From assembly GCA_040183005.1 (NCBI GenBank), contig JAMPIW010000007.1:1620188-1684187 (forward strand): a stretch of 64,000 nt of DNA. Direction: 5' to 3'. The stretch is from Gammaproteobacteria bacterium (GTDB taxonomy: Bacteria; Pseudomonadota; Gammaproteobacteria; Ga0077554; Ga007554). A program made the position numbers and the translations under genes. Shown here one piece after another: positions 62,138 to 64,000 of this stretch (positions are counted from its first letter, which is position 1; each line of letters begins with the position of its first letter). The notes under the pieces were generated by a model. That model worked only from the letters and a program-made list of their open reading frames with translations, ran no database searches and had not been told where the DNA came from.

Positions 62138-62821
62138 TTATCCCTGTGGCGACGATGAGGACTGTTGCGCCTCAGCCAGCGCCAGCAGTGCATGGATCGC
62201 GGCGACCACCAGCGTCGAGCCACCCTTGCGGCCATGGGTGATGATCCAGGGGGTCTCTTGCAGTTCGCTGACGATCTCCTTCGATTCGGCGGCAGAGACA
62301 AACCCCACCGGCATGCCGATGATCAGCGCCGGACGCGTCTGCTCTTCATTGATCAGACGCACAACCTCCAGCAGCGCAGTAGGCGCATTACCGATGGCGA
62401 CGATGGCGCCGTCGAGCAGCCCCTGCCGCTGCGCCTTGCGCATCGCCTGCACGGCACGGGTGCTGTTGACGGCGCGCGCCTCTTCGATCACATCCTGGTC
62501 GCTGATGAATTGATGCAGCTCAACACCAAAATGGGCAAGGCGAGGCCGCGATACGCCAACGCAGATCATCTCGACATCGGCGATGATCGGTTTGCCGTTG
62601 AGGATGGCGGCGACGCCCGCTTCTATGGCGTCTGGGTGAAACCGCGTCAGGCCGTTGAACTCGAAGTCCGCCGTGGCGTGAATCATGCGCCGCACGAGGG
62701 GCCACTGGTCGAGGCTGTAGCTGTGGGCACCGACCTCTTGGTCAACGATGGCGAAGGAGTCGTGTTCGATCTGTTGCCCCGCCTGGGTCAGCTGCTCGGT
62801 AATCGTATTGATATTGCCCAT
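62138..62821 (-). CDS. cobH: precorrin-8X methylmutase
   Basis: Moves the C11 methyl to C12, giving hydrogenobyrinate or cobyrinate. The 227-residue protein has the catalytic-histidine segment RRMIHATADFEF and the conserved ALIIGMPVGFVSAAESKE near the C-terminus. It is CbiC in the anaerobic naming. A repeat element separates it from cbiX. Confidence 0.95.
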   Translation of the reverse strand: MGNINTITEQLTQAGQQIEHDSFAIVDQEVGAHSYSLDQWPLVRRMIHATADFEFNGLTRFHPDAIEAGVAAILNGKPIIADVEMICVGVSRPRLAHFGVELHQFISDQDVIEEARAVNSTRAVQAMRKAQRQGLLDGAIVAIGNAPTALLEVVRLINEEQTRPALIIGMPVGFVSAAESKEIVSELQETPWIITHGRKGGSTLVVAAIHALLALAEAQQSSSSPQG

Positions 62822-62894
62822 TTGTCTCTTATCTCAATCTTATGGTCAATGCTATTAACTTCAACGATGCGCTATCAAATGTAGACCTATCAAA

Positions 62895-62995
62895 TGTAGG
62901 GTGGACACGCTTTTGTGCCCACCAAGCGTGCGCAGTTTTTTAAAGGAGTGCCTAACAGCACAGCTGGTGGGCACAAACAACGTGCCCACCCTACA
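62895..62995. repeat. ~101-bp palindromic element, copy 3 of 3 (internal deletion)
   Basis: TGTAGGGTGG and CCACCCTACA ends match copy 1, but the middle is shorter. It ends one base before the cbiX stop and fills the cobH-cbiX gap. The position, again at a gene's 3' end, parallels copy 1 at cobJ. Confidence 0.8.
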
Positions 62996-62996
62996 T

Positions 62997-63923
62997 CTAT
63001 TTATGGCTGTGATCATGATCATGATCATGGTGGCAGTGCTCATGCTCATCATGATGGTGTTCGCCATGGTCATCGTGATCGTGATGATGGTGATGCCCAT
63101 GATCACTCTCTTCGGCGAGGAGGCGATATTGACAGCCATCACACTCCATCATGGTCTTTTCACAGTGAGTCGTTTCGCCACGCGCGTCACGCACACGGCT
63201 GTTGAGTGTCTCGTAGATCTCTTTTTCAAAACCGAAGTAGTCGCCGTGGGCGATGGCCAGCTGTGGATACTGCTCCTGCAAGCGCGCCACCTGCCGTTTG
63301 ATGCGCTCGATCAGGGTGCCGGTAAAGAGGTAGTAGGGGAGCACGGCGATCTGGGTCATGCCCAGTTTGGCATGACGTTGCACCACGCCCTCAAGGCGTG
63401 GGTGGGTGATGCCGGTAAAGGCGATATCGACCAGTTCGTGGTCGCTCTCTTCGAAGAGCCAGCGCGCCATCTTGGCCACTTCGCCATTGGCGATCCGGTC
63501 GGATGAGCCGCGCCCCAGCAGGATGACGCCGGTCGTTTTGGGGTCGGGCATATCCAACTTGGCCAGCACCTTGCGCAGGTTGCGCTTAAGGATGGTGAGT
63601 ATCTGATCGGTCGCACCGATGTGGCGGGCGTAGATGAATTCAATTTCGGGATGACGTTGGCGCGCCTTGTCGATGTGGTGCGGAATCTCCATCTTGACGT
63701 GGCCCGCTGCATTCAAGATCAGCGGAATAACGATGACCTGTGCTGAATCGTTGGCAGCGGTGTCGAGCCCCTGGTCGAGCAGCACATCGGCAAATTCGAT
63801 GAAGCAGGTTTCGATACGCCACTGCGGATTTTTCTTGGCCCACTGCGCCGCGAACTGATCGATCTCGACATTGCCGGGTGTGTGGCGTGAGCCGTGGCCC
63901 ACTAACAGGATGGTGCTCTTCAT
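62997..63923 (-). CDS. cbiX: sirohydrochlorin cobaltochelatase with histidine-rich tail
   Basis: Inserts Co2+ into sirohydrochlorin early in the pathway. The 308-residue length is that of the long CbiX form with two chelatase half-domains: LLVGHGSRHTPGNVEI near the start, and VILLGRGSSD with AVLPYYLFTG in the second half. The C-terminus carries a CDGC motif and about 40 residues rich in His, Asp and Glu, likely a cobalt-binding or storage tail. The ATG overlaps the preceding gene's stop (ATGA). Confidence 0.94.
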   Translation of the reverse strand: MKSTILLVGHGSRHTPGNVEIDQFAAQWAKKNPQWRIETCFIEFADVLLDQGLDTAANDSAQVIVIPLILNAAGHVKMEIPHHIDKARQRHPEIEFIYARHIGATDQILTILKRNLRKVLAKLDMPDPKTTGVILLGRGSSDRIANGEVAKMARWLFEESDHELVDIAFTGITHPRLEGVVQRHAKLGMTQIAVLPYYLFTGTLIERIKRQVARLQEQYPQLAIAHGDYFGFEKEIYETLNSRVRDARGETTHCEKTMMECDGCQYRLLAEESDHGHHHHHDHDDHGEHHHDEHEHCHHDHDHDHSHK

Positions 63924-64000
63924 TGCTCGTTACCTGCCGGTTTTTCCGCTTTACGAAAGCGATGGGTAAATGTTTTGTCGTAGAGTTTTGACTTCTTCAA
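63920..64000 (-). CDS. cobM: partial gene, probably precorrin-4 C11-methyltransferase (CobM/CbiF) C-terminus
   Basis: Only the last 26 codons lie in the window; the frame ends SKLYDKTFTHRFRKAEKP AGNEQ then TGA at 63920, overlapping the cbiX start. The LYD-x-x-(F/Y)-x-H-x-FRK pattern is what I recall for CobM/CbiF C-termini, and this enzyme is otherwise missing from the cluster. Identity is tentative. Confidence 0.5.
   Translation of the reverse strand: MKKSKLYDKTFTHRFRKAEKPAGNEQ

Noticed and set aside
61012-62301. 62-residue N-terminal extension of CbiD
   Set aside because: It overlaps the end of cobH and is arginine-rich noise; the family begins near residue 63.
1-64000. rRNA, tRNA, CRISPR array or prophage attachment site
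   Set aside because: I read through all gaps and saw no tRNA-like cloverleaf, no rRNA segment and no regularly spaced direct repeats; but a small tRNA could be missed by eye.

Overview
The window looks like a chromosomal stretch of a gammaproteobacterium, by gene content and order: sspA-sspB, rppH-ptsP, argA, a pilT / yggS-proC-yggT-yggU block, a Fre-like reductase near ubiD, and ypjD-corC. GC content is moderately high, with one AT-rich gap at about 34.05-34.77 kb. No rRNA, tRNA or CRISPR array was recognised.

Layout. 0-8 kb: housekeeping genes (aldehyde dehydrogenase, an NDUFA9-like SDR, argA with two small membrane proteins, sspBA, and metZ behind a SAM-II riboswitch and terminator). 8-11 kb: an IS66-family element with a clean 8-bp target duplication splits an EAL-HDOD signalling gene. 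11-27.4 kb: acnA, ptsP-rppH, a HAD phosphatase with a BtuCD-type importer, a DUF4160/DUF2442 pair, pilT, an IS30-family element, yggS-proC-yggT-yggU and a large dynamin-like GTPase. 27.4-37.1 kb is accessory and scarred. It holds a polyprotein-like surface gene with an internal GlyGly-CTERM signal followed by a second signal peptide and an outer-membrane barrel, a convergent GlyGly-CTERM subtilase, transposon and group II intron remnants, an exosortase-associated acyltransferase, and a divergent ThiF-nitroreductase fusion. 37-47.5 kb: the reductase, SDR, exported carbonic anhydrase, ubiD, a class II phosphodiesterase, ypjD-corC and a second subtilase.

47.7-64 kb is one long minus-strand cobalamin operon, reading cobM (partial), cbiX, cobH, cbiD, cobL, cobI, cbiG (two genes), cobJ, a thioredoxin-fold ferredoxin, a cysG-bluB fusion, cbiB, cobD, cobQ, cobU, cobT, cobS. 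Early cobalt insertion (CbiX) with CbiD and CbiG marks the oxygen-independent ring pathway, while the BluB part makes the lower ligand with oxygen. Notable points are the CysG-BluB fusion, a CobJ with a heme-utilisation-like (HemS/ChuX) C-terminal domain, cobQ apparently broken by two tandem ~52-bp units, and three copies of a ~110-bp palindromic element in the operon gaps. cobK/cbiJ, cobB/cbiA and an adenosyltransferase are not in the window. The btuCD-like importer at 18-19.7 kb could supply corrinoids, but its substrate is inferred.
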